From: Amoeboaphelidium protococcarum
Lineage: Eukaryota > Aphelidiomycota > Aphelidea
DNA length: 64,000 bases
Assembly: GCA_023515745.1 (NCBI GenBank)
Contig: JALECJ010000255.1
Span: 382,001 to 446,000 of the forward strand
Reading direction: 5' to 3'
The position numbers and the translations under genes were made by a program. The notes under the pieces are model-generated. The model saw only the letters and a list, made by a program, of their open reading frames with translations. It made no database searches and had not been told where the DNA came from. Below, in pieces: positions 48,900-62,497 of this stretch (position 1 is the first letter of the stretch; each line of letters starts with the position of its first letter).

Positions 48900-49447
48900 T
48901 CAATATATTTCATCAAACGGTTCTAGATCATTAAAACACTTATCAAATACGCTATCGAGTACTTGTTCGGCATTATCGCCGCACACTGGATTCATTTTGA
49001 TAGAGAGAAGTGCGCGCCGTCTCACACAATCCTAATGCTTCTTGGCCAACCTGAAACCCCATAAATGACCGCGACCGAATTCATTCCAAATCCGGCAATC
49101 ACCGCTCAAGTTGGCAGCCCTGATCTCTGAGCAAGCATGATGCGCGCAATTAGATTCCCACTCCACCTTGGCCCGACAGTGATCGAACGCGTGAATAGTC
49201 TCGTGCACCATAGTCTCCGCCATCTAAGTTTCTGTTTATAACCTATTCTCGCAGAGAACGATCTACATGATTAAGGTGCTCCATCAGAACATCATTATCA
49301 ATATTCCTATATTATATTATAACTAAACTTACGCCTTCATTTTGCGCGAAATGCCCGCCGACAACATCTTCACATGGTCTACAGATAAAAATGTTGATAT
49401 TTCATGGCGCATGATATCTTCTCCATCTAGTTCATCATGAATTTCAT
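48900..49447 (-). CDS. ATP23: Mitochondrial inner-membrane protease ATP23 (apparent 1-bp frameshift)
   Basis: Exon 2 (48900-49262) encodes [19 protein letters not shown] then [20 protein letters not shown] and [14 protein letters not shown], the M76 protease signature with its HExxH zinc site. Intron 49263-49332 (70 nt). Exon 1 ends [18 protein letters not shown], also typical. Further upstream [19 protein letters not shown] is clearly ATP23 but lies in another frame; the shift coincides with a run of five A at 49387-49391 (T on the coding strand). One T fewer would unite both parts, so this is either a homopolymer sequencing error or a real lesion. ATP23 processes Atp6 and assists Fo assembly. 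The true 5' end is not certain and an upstream exon is possible. Confidence 0.82.
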
Positions 49448-49741
49448 AACATTGTCTACACCACGCTGATTGATGTCTCGTCAATAAAACGCGTCTAGAA
49501 GTATAGAATATTACTGTGTTTAAGTATATTTCCTTTCCATTATTAACATTACTTGTGCTACTTGTCTCTATCTTTGTTATCAAGTTTTACACTGCCAGGC
49601 TTTTATTATTCCAATATTTCGTTGCTCATTTTGTGATCTTTAGCCGAGGGAACTAAAATCTAAATTTGATGAAGTTTTCACAAATCAAGTCAAGTACAGT
49701 AAAAGACAAGAACATAATGTTAATGATAATGACATTTTATA

Positions 49742-51763
49742 TCATGAGCGTTACATATTCAAGTTTCCAGGATTTCTACGAGTAAACGTAGGACGTGAAG
49801 CTGGAGGTTGAGGTATGCTTTCAATGTTTCTCACTTTCGACAGTAAACCATTGGCCACAAGAAATTCTTGTGAGCTATTGGGAAAGTGCATCTAGTCATT
49901 TTGATTCTACAGTTCATTATTGATACCGCGTTCAAGAGCCAGATTGCTATCATCAGCAAGAACTTTGGATGAATGACTGATCATAATATCACGGAGAGTA
50001 GACTTGGTGTCTTTTTGGCGCTTTTCTATAATCTCAGGGTCAAACATTGATCGGAGAAGCCAGTCATTTTCATCATCATCATAAACGGCTCTAGATATAA
50101 GCTCGTTGGGTAAATACTCAGGCAGGAGTCGCTCAATCAAATTATCCAGCTTTTGTATCTAAGACTTTTTAGTCTGGATCTACTCAATCAAAAATAACGC
50201 GCCATTTCTCTGCTTCTACTAAGCCTCTGTCTTCTATTGTTGTACACGAAGGTATTGGCCAAGTAATGTCTCTATTTACGCCCTTTATTGATTAGACTAC
50301 TCCTCCAGCTACTGCACCTTTTTCTTTGATAGAGAGTCAATTTACTTGGCTGAGCTGACACGCTCTTACACTCTCATGGACTATTACTTAGACTCTTACA
50401 GTCGTTACCGTTCCTGTTATAGAGACGCAGCCTTTTTCTCAACTTGGAGCATCAAATTATCACCGTGATTCAGTACAAGCTGTTTCCAATGAAATACTTA
50501 TTACAGGAGTTCTTACTACCGCATAATCTCCTGATCCAGCTCTAGTTGTCGCTAATGCAAGGACTACTCAAGACTGGATTTCTCTGCCGAAGTCTGATTC
50601 TTTAATTGACTCAATCTCTGTCGTTCACGATCTATATTCTGCTACATTGACGAGAGTCGATTTTAATTTTACAATTAAGAGGAAATCTACTGCATCTCAT
50701 CCTGATACTGATTGAGGAGACTATCTGCAGCCTCGTTGACAAGTGGCTTGTTCATGATCATCTTGGCACGCTGAGCATAACGCAGAGTGTTCACAGTTTC
50801 ATCCAAATTATAAGTAGCCGGCGAGATGGTGGCAATCATAACCGTCTTGGAACTTCCACCAAGTGAATCCATAAGCAACTTGGTCAATTTACTATCCCGA
50901 TATGGCACATGAGGCTTCCGAGATGACAGCGCTGAAATGACATTGCCCAAGGCACTGAGTGACTAGTTGATCTTCATAGCCTCTTTCAATCTATCTCCAG
51001 ATGATCCGCTTTTACTCTATCGCTCGCTACCAGCAAGATCGACGCAGTTCAATTTACCAACTACAACTTTATTCGCGTTTCGTAGCTTTGCGGATTATAT
51101 GCTTTCGACAGGAGACAGCTCTATTTAACAACTCTCAATATAGATAGTGAACACTGAGTGGGATCTAGAAGACTACTCATTCATCAAGGTTGCCCCAACC
51201 GACCGCTATTAGTTTCCCCTCTGGAGAAGATCAAACACTTGCTAAGGTGAAGTCACAGGATGTTTACTGATATCTTTAACAATAAAGGCGCCCTTACCAT
51301 CCTCTTTCAAATCCAACTTTCCACCCGATTCATCATTAAGTAAATCTATAATCTATTCATTAAATATCTCCAAATACGTAATATAGATAATAAACTGATT
51401 ACTTTTGAGCTATTCCATCTGGTCAAATATTAAATTAATGAATCGCGGCACTACACCAACTTGACCCCTCTCATTGTCCCTATTCCCTGATAAATTTCCC
51501 ATCATGGTGTGTGATTTACCACTGCCAGTCTGTCCATACGCGAACACTGTGGCATTATAGCCATTAATAACGTCATTCACTAAATGGCTCACTTGGTCAA
51601 AAGTGGCAGCTTACGAGGCATTAACATCTAGTACCTGATCAAATCTAAACTACTTATCCAGGACCGTTATGGTATTATTTCGCACCAACACACAATTCTC
51701 CTCATCCTCCTTCAGCGGGCGGACTCTAACAATGACTTTCACAGATTCTTCTTCACCAGACAT
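49742..51763 (-). CDS. Kinesin-2-type motor protein
   Basis: Intronless, 673 aa. The N-terminal motor (~1-320) has [15 protein letters not shown]-loop [15 protein letters not shown] (~85), switch [14 protein letters not shown] and switch [29 protein letters not shown] carries a TAG-encoded Gln at a family Gln. The neck region [20 protein letters not shown] matches kinesin-2 (KIF3/OSM-3/KIF17). A Gln-rich coiled coil follows (~335-560), with a short globular tail. Kinesin-2 drives anterograde transport in cilia and some cytoplasmic cargo movement. If the host is an aphelid, this suggests flagellar genes are retained, at least in part. Confidence 0.93.
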
Positions 51764-51819
51764 ATCAACTTTAATTACATAGTGATAGTTAAAAGAACTT
51801 TAAAAGTAAGAAATTGAGA

Positions 51820-52851
51820 TCAGTCAGCACCATGACAACCAGCTACCAAAGGATCATCTTGCTTTCCAGTCACATCAGTCTGAGGAACGATCAACTAGGA
51901 AGTGTCACCTATAGTGAACTTATATTCATTTTAAATAGATGATGATACCATACTATTCTCAACTATAACCTAACGGACACCATGACCAGCTTTCTTCACC
52001 CACAATTAAATCCTCACATAGGACTACCATGCATCACCAAGGGCCGGTTTCAACTGATTAGCAGTAGAGATAGTGTCAGGTATAAACGCAGTACTATTAA
52101 AATCTGAAATTTCTCTAATAATAGAGCTCACTTAATTCACACAGATAGCTATAATGTTCTTATCTCTAGCGACAGACTGCAGAGTAGATGCAAACTAATG
52201 AATCACGTCTTAGGAGCTGACATAACACGAGCTTCCATCAGCCATTGTATCATAAGGATACCGCAAAACTGCAGCAATCGAGTCAAATACCACCATCTTA
52301 ATGTTATCTTACTTAACTATATCGCCAAGTTTTGATGTCAGAATTAACAGGCTTTCAGTGTCATAGCAATTTACGATCAACATTTTATCCATCAAATGTT
52401 AATGTTGGCTTTAGTCAGAACTGAAATAATGGTCGAGTCTTTTGATAGGAAACGGTTTGTTAATAGACACGTACAGAACTTTATCATTACTGGATGGATC
52501 AAATGTTTTTATCACTTGAATTGCAGTCCAAATGGCTAATTGGCTCTTACCACAGCCAGCTTCTCCGACAACTTCGATCAGCTGTCCTCTAGGAATACCA
52601 TAAGAGGCAAATAGAGAATCCAGCCACACATTCCCAGTTATTAGGTATTCCTCCCCCAAATCCAAAAGATTCACAGACTAAGGCGCAATTTCGAATGCAA
52701 TTCTGCTCCTAATAGATTATAATTCATTCATGGTGATGCCCAATAGATAACACAAGAAGTCATCATCATTAAATGAAAAGAGCTCCAATTAACCAACACT
52801 GTCGTGCTAATCCAGCTCCAATTACTTTTGCAGATCATCAATGCGTGTCAT
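51820..52851 (-). CDS. RAD51 paralogue, XRCC3-like
   Basis: Intronless, 343 aa. RecA-fold ATPase with Walker A VVGEAGCGKSQLAIWTAI (~105) and Walker B NIKMVVFDSIAAVLRYPYD (~195). A Gln of the L1 region precedes the conserved VNQVSSIIREISDF and the XRCC3-type PALGDAWQSYVRIQLWVK near the C-terminus. The N-terminus is helical (a divergent HhH-like domain). XRCC3 works with RAD51C in homologous recombination and Holliday-junction handling. XRCC3 versus Rad57 cannot be separated by eye; the two are orthologous groups in many trees. Confidence 0.85.
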
Positions 52852-53110
52852 CTAGCTATACCTGCTCTTGGTACTTAATATACTCAAATTTACCACAGTA
52901 GAACGCGGCAGTTTATATGTCAATAAAGTGTTACAACAACCAGCTACGTCTTCGTGAAAGAAGACAAGATGAAACGAAAGTTGAGAATGTCGTTCGCCAA
53001 AAGAGATTTGAAACGAGATCTACGTGGGTTTAAAGAGAGATCAACTGGTAGAAGCTTCTATTTGAGGAATAACAAGCTGTCGTGCCTAGTATTTTATATA
53101 TGAGATTATG

Positions 53111-56100
53111 TCATTGATTACCAGAGTTGTTTATAATTCGACGTATTTACCGGAGCCTTTCTACCCGGGAATCAATATACTCAAGACGCTTATTATTATT
53201 GCTATTCCGAGAGAGTCCAACGCCGAGAAGCTGGAGACAAACCTGAGCAAATATATTAGCCTAGATGGCGATGTGTCTGACGAAAGAAACCAGATCTGGC
53301 AGCTCTGTAAATATCTTCTCCTCACATAGTGGACTGAATGCTGGCATATCTGACCTCTTCTGCAGCAGAACTTTAAAACAACCTGACTTGTTAGTGGGTC
53401 TGATAATAATGTTGACAAAATTGAATTGGCCCGACACGGTGTCCAAGTCAAACTTATTCGTACCAGACTGATCCCAGACGATTCTAACAAAGTCATTGCC
53501 AATATGTCGCTTCTTTGACACCAATTATGGATCAGCTTCTATGTTAGTTGGCATCAAGGTGGCGACATGGAATACACACTGTTACACATTGTCAATATAC
53601 GTGATCACAAACTTTCCATCAAGCTGGTCTTCAGAAGTGTCCAATCCGCCAGAAAATATATTATTAGATTTGGCATCTTTAAGAAACGACCAGTCACCCA
53701 GATTATTCAGAAACTCGTTGTAATGCACAGATCCATAAGAGTTGGCAAGAATCTCTTACTAATCACTCTGATCAGGGCCTACATACAGAACAGCAATCTT
53801 GTGCGCGTCGTTGTAAAACATTCGATCTAGCACGGATACCATTCTATCAACCGTTTCATTTAATGGCAAGTCAGCCTGCTTGTCAAAAGGAATCATTGCA
53901 GACAACTTTTCGAGATTAAGTTGAGCAATAGTCTCAACGGATACCAAGTTGTAGTCAGCAATTTTATTCTCCAACAGTTCTAAATACTTTAAATAACGCG
54001 TCTGATAACTATAAGAAGTTCGAATTTCAACTTTAAGAGAAGAGTTCTTCAATAATGATAGACTTATCAATTACATACCATCCGAGTACAGCTTTCTATC
54101 CACTGTATCCTTTTGATCATGCGCGCTTTATTAATGCAATTCTCCATATATTTATTAGCGCTGTTATAGCATTTGTAGGCACACGTCAATCTTCTCCTTG
54201 TTTAATACGAGTTCAGAAGACTGGCTGATGTTACTCAACGCCAGAATAGTAAATCTATAAACAGAGTCGCGCAAGTGATCAGGAACTCGAGGAATCCAAC
54301 TTCTGATCACAGTGTAAGCCAAGACTAGGACATACTCTGCAAACACGTCATCTCTCACACTCTTATCCAGCGCCTGAGCAGACTATTACAAATCGACAGA
54401 CTTCCTTTTCTGCGCCTGACTCTGATAATATTCGATAAACTTCACAGCTATACCCAATACCAACCTGTAATCATTTTCAGTAAAATGTCCATAGAGATCC
54501 GGATAAGAGCACAGAATGTTGAGGAATTCCAACATATGCACGCTGGTCCATGCGCTCGACATAATCTGGCTTAGCTTAAAAAGAATGCTCTATAAGTTCT
54601 TCTTCAAAGATATCGACATGGTATAAATCATCACTGAAAGTCCATGAATACACAAAGGACTAACATTCTAATTGCCTAGACATTGTCGGAATGCTATTAA
54701 TATGTTCTCCGATACCTGCTTAGGCAATATTAAGTTGGTCATAACTAACAAAAACTCAATAATCTACCGCAGTAACTCGTCTTTCTACTAGGATTGAACA
54801 TCTAACAGCTTTGACACTCTGTCATTGATGATATAATCACAACAGCCGGCAACGATACCAATCCAATAATCATTTTACAGCTATTCATCATTAGTTACAG
54901 CGTATATAAGTAAATGCTTCAAAGCCTCAGAAATGACTCCAAATTCATTCAAATCCAACACTGACTTGAAGATTATAGAAATATGCTGATGATTATTCTG
55001 CTGAAGACTAAGCAACAAAAGATCTACCGTCATATTCTATCCGTTCGCAAGATATGCTTGTTATAGACTAGGATCATTAAATTAGAGCATTTGCATTTTC
55101 ACTTCATCAGGTGCAAATCGAAACAGAGCACTTACTTTATCACTCTACTCATTTATCTGGGTCAAAATTGGTTTTAACACTTCATAATAATCCGCCTATG
55201 AGAGTTATAGCTGAGTAAGCAACGATAAACATTGTTCAAATGATGATACGGACAATTATGAACATTGTAAAACCAGATCAGACAAAACCTCTACAGGTGC
55301 ACCACTTTCATTCTTCATCCTGATAGTCACTGTCTTAATGCAATCCTATATCAAGACCAAATTCTTCTACTATGCATCTTTTGATAACAGTTAGATGAAT
55401 AATTTACACAGATAACGGACAACTACTTCAAGATTTACCCAAGCCGGATGCAGAAAATCAATACACGTAAACTATTTTAATAACAACCATTCCAATTGTT
55501 ACCCTTGTGCATCAAAATCTTAATAATCCGACTCTATCAAGATATTAATTAATTTCCGACCAGGAAGATCATTATGAATACACAATTATATGGACATTTT
55601 CAGCAAATCACGATTATCCGCCTACTTTACCAGAGACGCAATCATATCCAAGATAACATCCCAATGATGGCAGTCAATTTAACTCCAGGTGGACAAGATC
55701 TTTTACAGAGTTGAAACTTTGATACTATTGTTATCAAAAGATGAGCCTGAACTTTCATTCCAATTAGAGAGAACTCGCAGTAAAGCGGACCTGTTAGATG
55801 CTCTAGAAGACCTTAACACTTGGTCGTCTGATGCACATACGAGTACCATAACAGATAGAGCTTAATAATCATCCATAGTGACAAGTTGCTACAAATACCG
55901 CACCAAAGTCTTGGAGTACTCACTAGCTAATATTAAATCCATGACCGCTCCATAATCATCATATCCTTTCTACTACAAATGGTGTAAAATACTACGAAAC
56001 TCTTCAAGAGATAACTAAACCTTCTTTAAGGCCAGAGTAAGAACTTGATAACTAATCCCGCAGTGTATTAGTTCATTCAAGTCAGTAAAAGATATCGGTT

Positions 56101-56623
56101 TACAATGAGCAATAATCGACAATTATGCATCAGTACTTAGGTTACTTTGTGATTAACATAACCAATGTAGTAATACAGATCCAGGCAATAGCCTTCGATT
56201 CAATACGCGTTCCAACACCATTTCATTTATATCAAGTGCAGTCAAAGTACTATAAACAATCACTTCATTACCAGACTTACGAGCATAAGAAATCAAAGCC
56301 AATTGCAATGTAGCGTTCTAAAGCGAGTTATACATTTCCAGAATTTTAAATGCATATCCATTCCCCTCAAGATACTATTTACATGCCAAGTCAATCTCCC
56401 AGAGCGCGTTTGATATCAACGTTGGACATTCCATAACAGCAGCTTCTCTAACCCTTTTATCTAATTGCAGTAAGAACTTTGTTGATTGAGCGAGATGAAA
56501 AGCTTTTAAAGAAATTGGTGGCATGCACGCGTTACTGACTGCGTTAGTGATGAGAGAGGCAACATCTCTGTAAGAGTTTTAGATCAATTTATATACGTCT
56601 TTAAAAATAAAAAATATCAGCAT
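53111..56623 (-). CDS. TSC2: Tuberin (TSC2), Rheb GTPase-activating protein
   Basis: Intronless, 1,170 aa (human TSC2 1,807). The C-terminal Rap/Ran-GAP domain (~1000-1145) contains the Asn-thumb helix KKRHIGNDFVRIVWDQSG, then SGQFNFVNIIIRPTNKSG and FVRHIAIQANIFAQV, all tuberin-like. Upstream is an alpha-solenoid with VLAYTVIRSWIPRVPDHLRD (~770), similar to the tuberin middle region. The tuberin-hamartin complex switches off Rheb and hence TORC1. S. pombe and chytrids keep TSC2 while S. cerevisiae lacks it. The ATG chosen (MLIFFIFKDVYKL) is the first in frame; another at 56529 (MPPISLKAFHLA) is possible. Confidence 0.9.
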
Positions 56624-56730
56624 ACACTAATAAGGAGCCCAACCGAAGAGTCTCTTATTGCGCTATTGAAAAGGCTGAAGCTGGATGATCTCGTCAATCA
56701 GTTGGAGTAGGACATTTTACATTTGAGTAG

Positions 56731-58233
56731 ATGACGCGTCTTAATAGAGCTCAATGGAAGGAGACTGCGGGCACTGTTAAGGAAATTTGTATTCACAATC
56801 ACCTACATCCAACTTCCACTATATCAGGGTATAGTGGTGGCTCATTTGCATTCGGTGTTGGTGATGACTAAAACTTTCAATTTATCCCATTATCATCCAT
56901 GTTTGGAGCAAATTATTTAAATGCAAAAGTTGTTAATATTGGCGCGTCACTCAGCCCTTACATCAATAAAGTGGATCGAATTTTTGTTCGTGATGCGTAT
57001 ATAAAAATGTTTGATGCCATCTACAACAATGGGAACCCACCACCACAGTGGAAAGTATTGGTCAGTGGCACTCCTGGGATTGGAAAGACGCTCTTCCTGA
57101 TATATTGTGCCCACCGTTTGGTCAATGAATACGGCAAGACTGTGTTTTTGCACCTATCCACTGCCTAGTATAAATTTATCATTTCACCTGATGGTGTCCA
57201 TATGATCCCAAAAGTTGCATTCAAGTTTCCTAAAGGTGATGACTGGTATTATCTGGTTGATTCACTCGATCCTGGTTCCATATCGTGTGCTATGACAATC
57301 CTTACTGTCGCTCCTGGATCAAGGTGTGCTAATCAATATGCAAAAGACGCCTCTCCGTTCTATTATATGCCTTTATGGAGTTGGTAGGAGATGGAATAAG
57401 CTGTATCTGTGCTTGAGCTGCAGTATGATATGAGTACATTAAAGCATAGATTCGATATACTTGGTGGAGTTCCCCGGCAACTATTTTATACCTTTGAATC
57501 GCCTGAGAAAGTTGTATTAAATGCACTGGGCCGCACTAAAATTTCTGAACTGTACGTATAGCCTGAAGGTGGTTTAATGGAAAATGCTGCTCATAATTTA
57601 ATTCACTATGATGCTACTGATGATTACCGCGACTTTACACCTCGTTACGCGTCGAGATATGTATCCATAAAGGTGTATGAACTGTTGACGCTTGTTGGTA
57701 GGAATTAATTGAAGCAATTTGATCATACGCCATCCTCTCAGTACTCCCGTCTTGCGGGCCTTCGTGGATAGTTATATGTATATCATTGCCGTGACATTTT
57801 GATCAAAGGCGGTTCCTTCTAAAGACGATTGCTGACCAAGGATAATAGGAAGTGCCGTAATGTTAAAACTGTTAATATTCCTCGCGCGTCTAATGTTATC
57901 AAGGACTTTACGAGGTTGGATGATGCGTATCCACCAAAGAGAAAGCATTCGAATGGAGTCTTTTTTATGCCAAATCATAAGTTTGACGCTGTCGATTTAT
58001 GGATTTAAGGTTGTGGAATGTTTCAAATTACAACTACTAAAGATTGCAAGTTGAATCCTTTGGTGCATGAAGTATAAGAAAAGTGCAAGTCAAATGTCAT
58101 CTACTTTGTCGTTCCAGATGAATTAACATTTTAGGAATATCGACACGTGGAACTTGATGAACCGAATTCCGATGTAAATAAGACATCGATTGTTCAATAT
58201 GTTCTTTTGGTTCCTCCTACTGACGACATTTGA
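56731..58233 (+). CDS. Crinkler/RHS-type P-loop NTPase with C-terminal nuclease-like region
   Basis: Intronless as read, 500 aa. Residues ~85-130 have VDRIFVRDAYIKMFDAIYNN then WKVLVSGTPGIGKTLFLIYC, the P-loop context of the Crinkler (CRN) and kinetoplastid RHS families; GGVPRQLFYTFE (~238) fits their sensor region. Near the C-terminus FDAVDLWIQGCGMFQITTTK (~425-445) resembles the Asp..Gln-x-Thr..Lys pattern of PD-(D/E)xK nucleases at CRN ends. CRNs are known from oomycetes, chytrids and arbuscular fungi, some being translocated effectors. No signal peptide or LxLFLAK header is visible; upstream sequence (VNQLEQDILHLSR, other frame) could be an N-terminal exon. The host role is unknown. Confidence 0.75.
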
Positions 58234-58594
58234 ATATGCGGAACATATACTTTAGATAAATGTTATAACGTGATCATGTCATATCTGACCTTTCTCCTTC
58301 AGGCCTTTGATCCGTTTAAACTTCGACGCTCTTTATTTGGTCGTGATCTTGCTACTCTCTGAGTCGATCATATTTCATTCAACTCTGATTCTCAAATCTT
58401 ACGCGCGCGCTTTGATCACTCACACAATGCAAAGCGGCAGCCAAACAACCTTAGATCGATCCAACACTTTAACAACAACGACGATCTGTCTTCCTTTCTT
58501 AGTAGAACGCCGTTAGACTTTAGTACTATCATATCAAAGAATTTATTTATCAAGGGCTGTTGTTTTTAAATTAGATTTATGAGTATAAAAAGAT
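58234..58594. other. Intergenic region
   Basis: 361 bp between the Crinkler-like gene and ValRS. It contains an alternating ACGCGCGCGC block near 58401 and is otherwise A/T-rich. No ORF worth calling. Confidence 0.45.
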
Positions 58595-61500
58595 ATGGCT
58601 GGTAATTAGTAAGAGAGTACAGTAAAAGATTCACAAGCACAGGTGGCCAAAGGAAGTAATTAGTTTGACGCAAGTTCTGGATAAGCACAGGCTTGCTAGA
58701 AGAAGGATATGACGCGTCCAATGCAGGATTCCTATCATCCGCAAGAGGTTGAATCTGGCTGGTATTAGTGGTGGGAGGCGTAGGGATACTTGAAGCCTCG
58801 TGTCGTTGCCGATGGATAACTTCCGGCTGATTGTAAGGGAGTATATGTCGTCCCTGTGCCACCACCTAATGTTACTGGTTCTCTGCATCTGGGTCATGCT
58901 CTGACTGGATCTATTTAGGACTCTTTGGTTAGATGGCACCGGATGCGTGGATTCAGCGTTCTGTATAATCCTGGGTGTGATCATGCTGGTATCTCTACAC
59001 AGGTTGTGGTGGAAAAGAAGTTGTGGAAGGAGTAGAAGTTGACTAGACACGATCTTGGGAGAGAGGAGTTTATCAAGAAGGTGTTTGAGTGGAAGGAGGA
59101 GTACGGTAATAGAATTTATGGTCAGCAGAAGCGTCTTGGATCATCTCTGGATTGGAGTCGTGCCACTTTCACTATGGATCCAAAGTTTGTCAGTGCTGTC
59201 ACTGAGACCTTTGTGCGTCTACACGATGAAGGTATCATTTACAGAGATACCAAGTTGGTAAATTGGTGCTGCAAATTGAATACCGCGTTAAGTAATCTTG
59301 AGGTGGAAAATAAGGACTTGGAGGGGAAGACACTCATGCACGTCCCAGGACATGATGAGAATAGAAAGTATGAATTTGGTACCATCGTCAGCTTTGCCTA
59401 TCCTATTGATGGTAGTGATAGTGACGAGAAGATTATTGTGGCCACCACTCGTCTAGAGACTATGCTCGGTGACTCTGCTGTTGCCGTTCATCCTTAGGAC
59501 GCGCGTTATAAGCACTTGGCTGGTAAATTTGCTAAACATCCATTCAACAATAGACTGATCCCTATCATTCAAGATGAGATGGTGGACATGGAATTTGGTA
59601 CTGGTGCAGTTAAGATTACACCTGCTCATGATCCTAATGATTATTAGGTTGGTAAGAAGCATAATTTGGAGTTTATAAACATTCTGAATGATGACGGCCT
59701 CTTGAATGCTAATGGATACCCATTTGAGGGTTTGAAGAGATTTGATGCCAGAGTGGAGGTGTTGAAGGCATTGAAGACGAAGGGGCTGTACATTGAGACG
59801 AAGCCTAATAAGATGGTGCTGCCTATCTGCTCCCGTACCGGAGATGTGGTTGAGCCTATGCTTAAACCTTAGTGGTATGTCAATTGTCAAGATATGGCTA
59901 AAGATGCGATTGAGGTGGTCAAAGATGGCCGTCTTAACATCAGACCAAAGTCCAGTGAGAAGGAGTGGTTCTAGTGGATGGAGAATATTTAGGATTGGTG
60001 CATTAGCAGACAACTGTGGTGGGGACATACAATTCCGGCATATTTCATCCGTATCGATGGCAAAGAGGACGTGGACCAGAGTGATGGCAATTATTGGGTG
60101 AGTGGGCGCACAATTGACGAGGCTATGGTGAAAGTTGAAAAGAAGTTTCCCGAGCATAAAGGTAAAATAAGCCTGCAATAAGATCCTGATGTTTTAGATA
60201 CTTGGTTCTCGTCAGCATTGTGGCCATTTGCTATTCTAGGCTGGCCTGAGAAGACTCGCGATCTGGAGCTGTTCTATCCATCGTCTCTTCTGGAGACTGG
60301 ATGGGACATCATATTCTTCTGGGTGGCGCGTATGGTGTTCTTTGGTCGTAAGCTGACCGGGTAGGTTCCATTCAAAGATGTCTTTTGTCATGCGATGGTC
60401 AGGGATGCTCACGGTAGAAAGATGTCTAAATCTCTTGGAAATGTCATTGATCCTGTTGATGTTATCGAAGGTGCTACGTTGGATAAATTGCATTCTCTGC
60501 TCGAGAAAGGTAATTTGGATCCTAAAGAGGTGACCAAGGCTAAAGAGGGCCAGCGCAAGGACTTCCCAAAAGGTATTCCTGAGTGTGGTACTGACGCGTT
60601 AAGATTCACCCTCTGTAATTACACTGGTCATAACAGAGATATTAACATGGACATTGCTAGAGTTGAAGGATACAGAAAGTTTTGTAATAAGCTGTGGAAT
60701 GCCACTAGATTTGCGTTGATGAAGCTGGGTGATAATTTCCAACCTGATGATCATGTCATATCTGTATCTGCCACCAAGACGCTCCAGGAGAAGTGGATTT
60801 TGAATAGATTGAACGTTGCGGCTAAGGAAGTGAACAAATAGCTTGGTGATTACAATTTCAGTCTTGCTACTGGTGCTTGTTATAAATTCTGGCTCAATGA
60901 GCTGTGTGATGTGTACATTGAGTCTATCAAACCAATTGTTGACTCTGCAGAGGATGGTAATGACAAGGAACTGTTGGCGCAAAAGCTCTCTGTTAGAAAT
61001 ACGTTGTATACTTGTCTTGAATAAGGATTGAGATTGCTGCATCCTTTCATGCCTTTCGTCACTGAAGAGTTGTATCAGAGACTTGGAAGAAGATCTGGCG
61101 ACTCTATTGAATCTATAATGATATCTCCATATCCTGAATGGACAGAGCAATGGGAGGCTGAGAGTGCTGACAAGGATTTCGAGATTGTAACATCTGTCAG
61201 TAGATCTGTGCGTTCCATCATGCAGGATTATGGTTTGAAGAATAATGCCACGGTGTATGTTGTCAGTAAGCAGTATGGTGACTTTTTAAGAGATTAACTG
61301 CAGGTGTTAAAGACACTGTGCTTTGCCAAGTAGCTTGATCTCACCGTTGTAGATTCAGCTGATCAAGTTCCGCATGGATGTGTCCATCAATCCATTGGAG
61401 ATATGGCTTAGACGTATTTAATGATCAAAGGATCTCTGGATATTGATGCTGAGATCAAGAAATTACAAACCAAGATGGACAAGTTGTCTGTGTAAAAGGA

Positions 61501-61657
61501 GCAGTTGGTCAAGAAGATGAACAAACCAGAGTACAGCGCCAAGGTGCGTAAAGAAGCCCAGGAAGCTGATGCATCAAAGATGAAGGCTTTCGAAGCTGAG
61601 ATTGACACTATAGTTGCTAGCATTCAGAACTTTGAGCGCATCAACAATGACAGCTGA
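58595..61657 (+). CDS. Valyl-tRNA synthetase
   Basis: Intronless, 1,020 aa. Class I synthetase with the HIGH motif in [18 protein letters not shown] (~90), editing-domain signatures ([34 protein letters not shown]), [33 protein letters not shown], the KMSKS loop in [14 protein letters not shown] (~610), an anticodon-binding domain ([17 protein letters not shown]) and a C-terminal Val-type coiled coil (~945-1015). TAG codons encode Gln in the family segments [10 protein letters not shown] and NIQDWCIS. It charges tRNA-Val. There is a ~40-residue Gln-rich N-terminal extension without a clear mitochondrial presequence. Confidence 0.97.
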
Positions 61658-61853
61658 GAATACTTAAATTTAATTCCATTTATATAGTGTGGATTCTTCA
61701 AATATCTTTGCGTTCCGTCGCGCGCTTGTGATTGTAATTTTGTTTTCTTTCAGTTGGCGCGTACAGTAATAGAAGACTTAGTGAGAAAAACTTGAGCATA
61801 CCACTCGTTATACGGTCTGCTGTGTTAGCAACATAAATTTATTAGAATATAAT

Positions 61854-62426
<573 letters not shown>

Positions 62427-62497
62427 TTAAATGAATGTACGTACAGTGAGATACTTATTATATATATTAGCATAGTGTATATTTACAATTGTTATAA

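Noticed and set aside
53108..53329. Small plus-strand gene downstream of XRCC3-like
   Set aside because: Antisense to the tuberin GAP domain, which has strong family signatures.
59453..60178. 241-aa minus-strand ORF
   Set aside because: Lies wholly inside the valyl-tRNA synthetase gene on the opposite strand.
60599..61150. 183-aa minus-strand ORF
   Set aside because: Antisense shadow of the ValRS C-terminal region.
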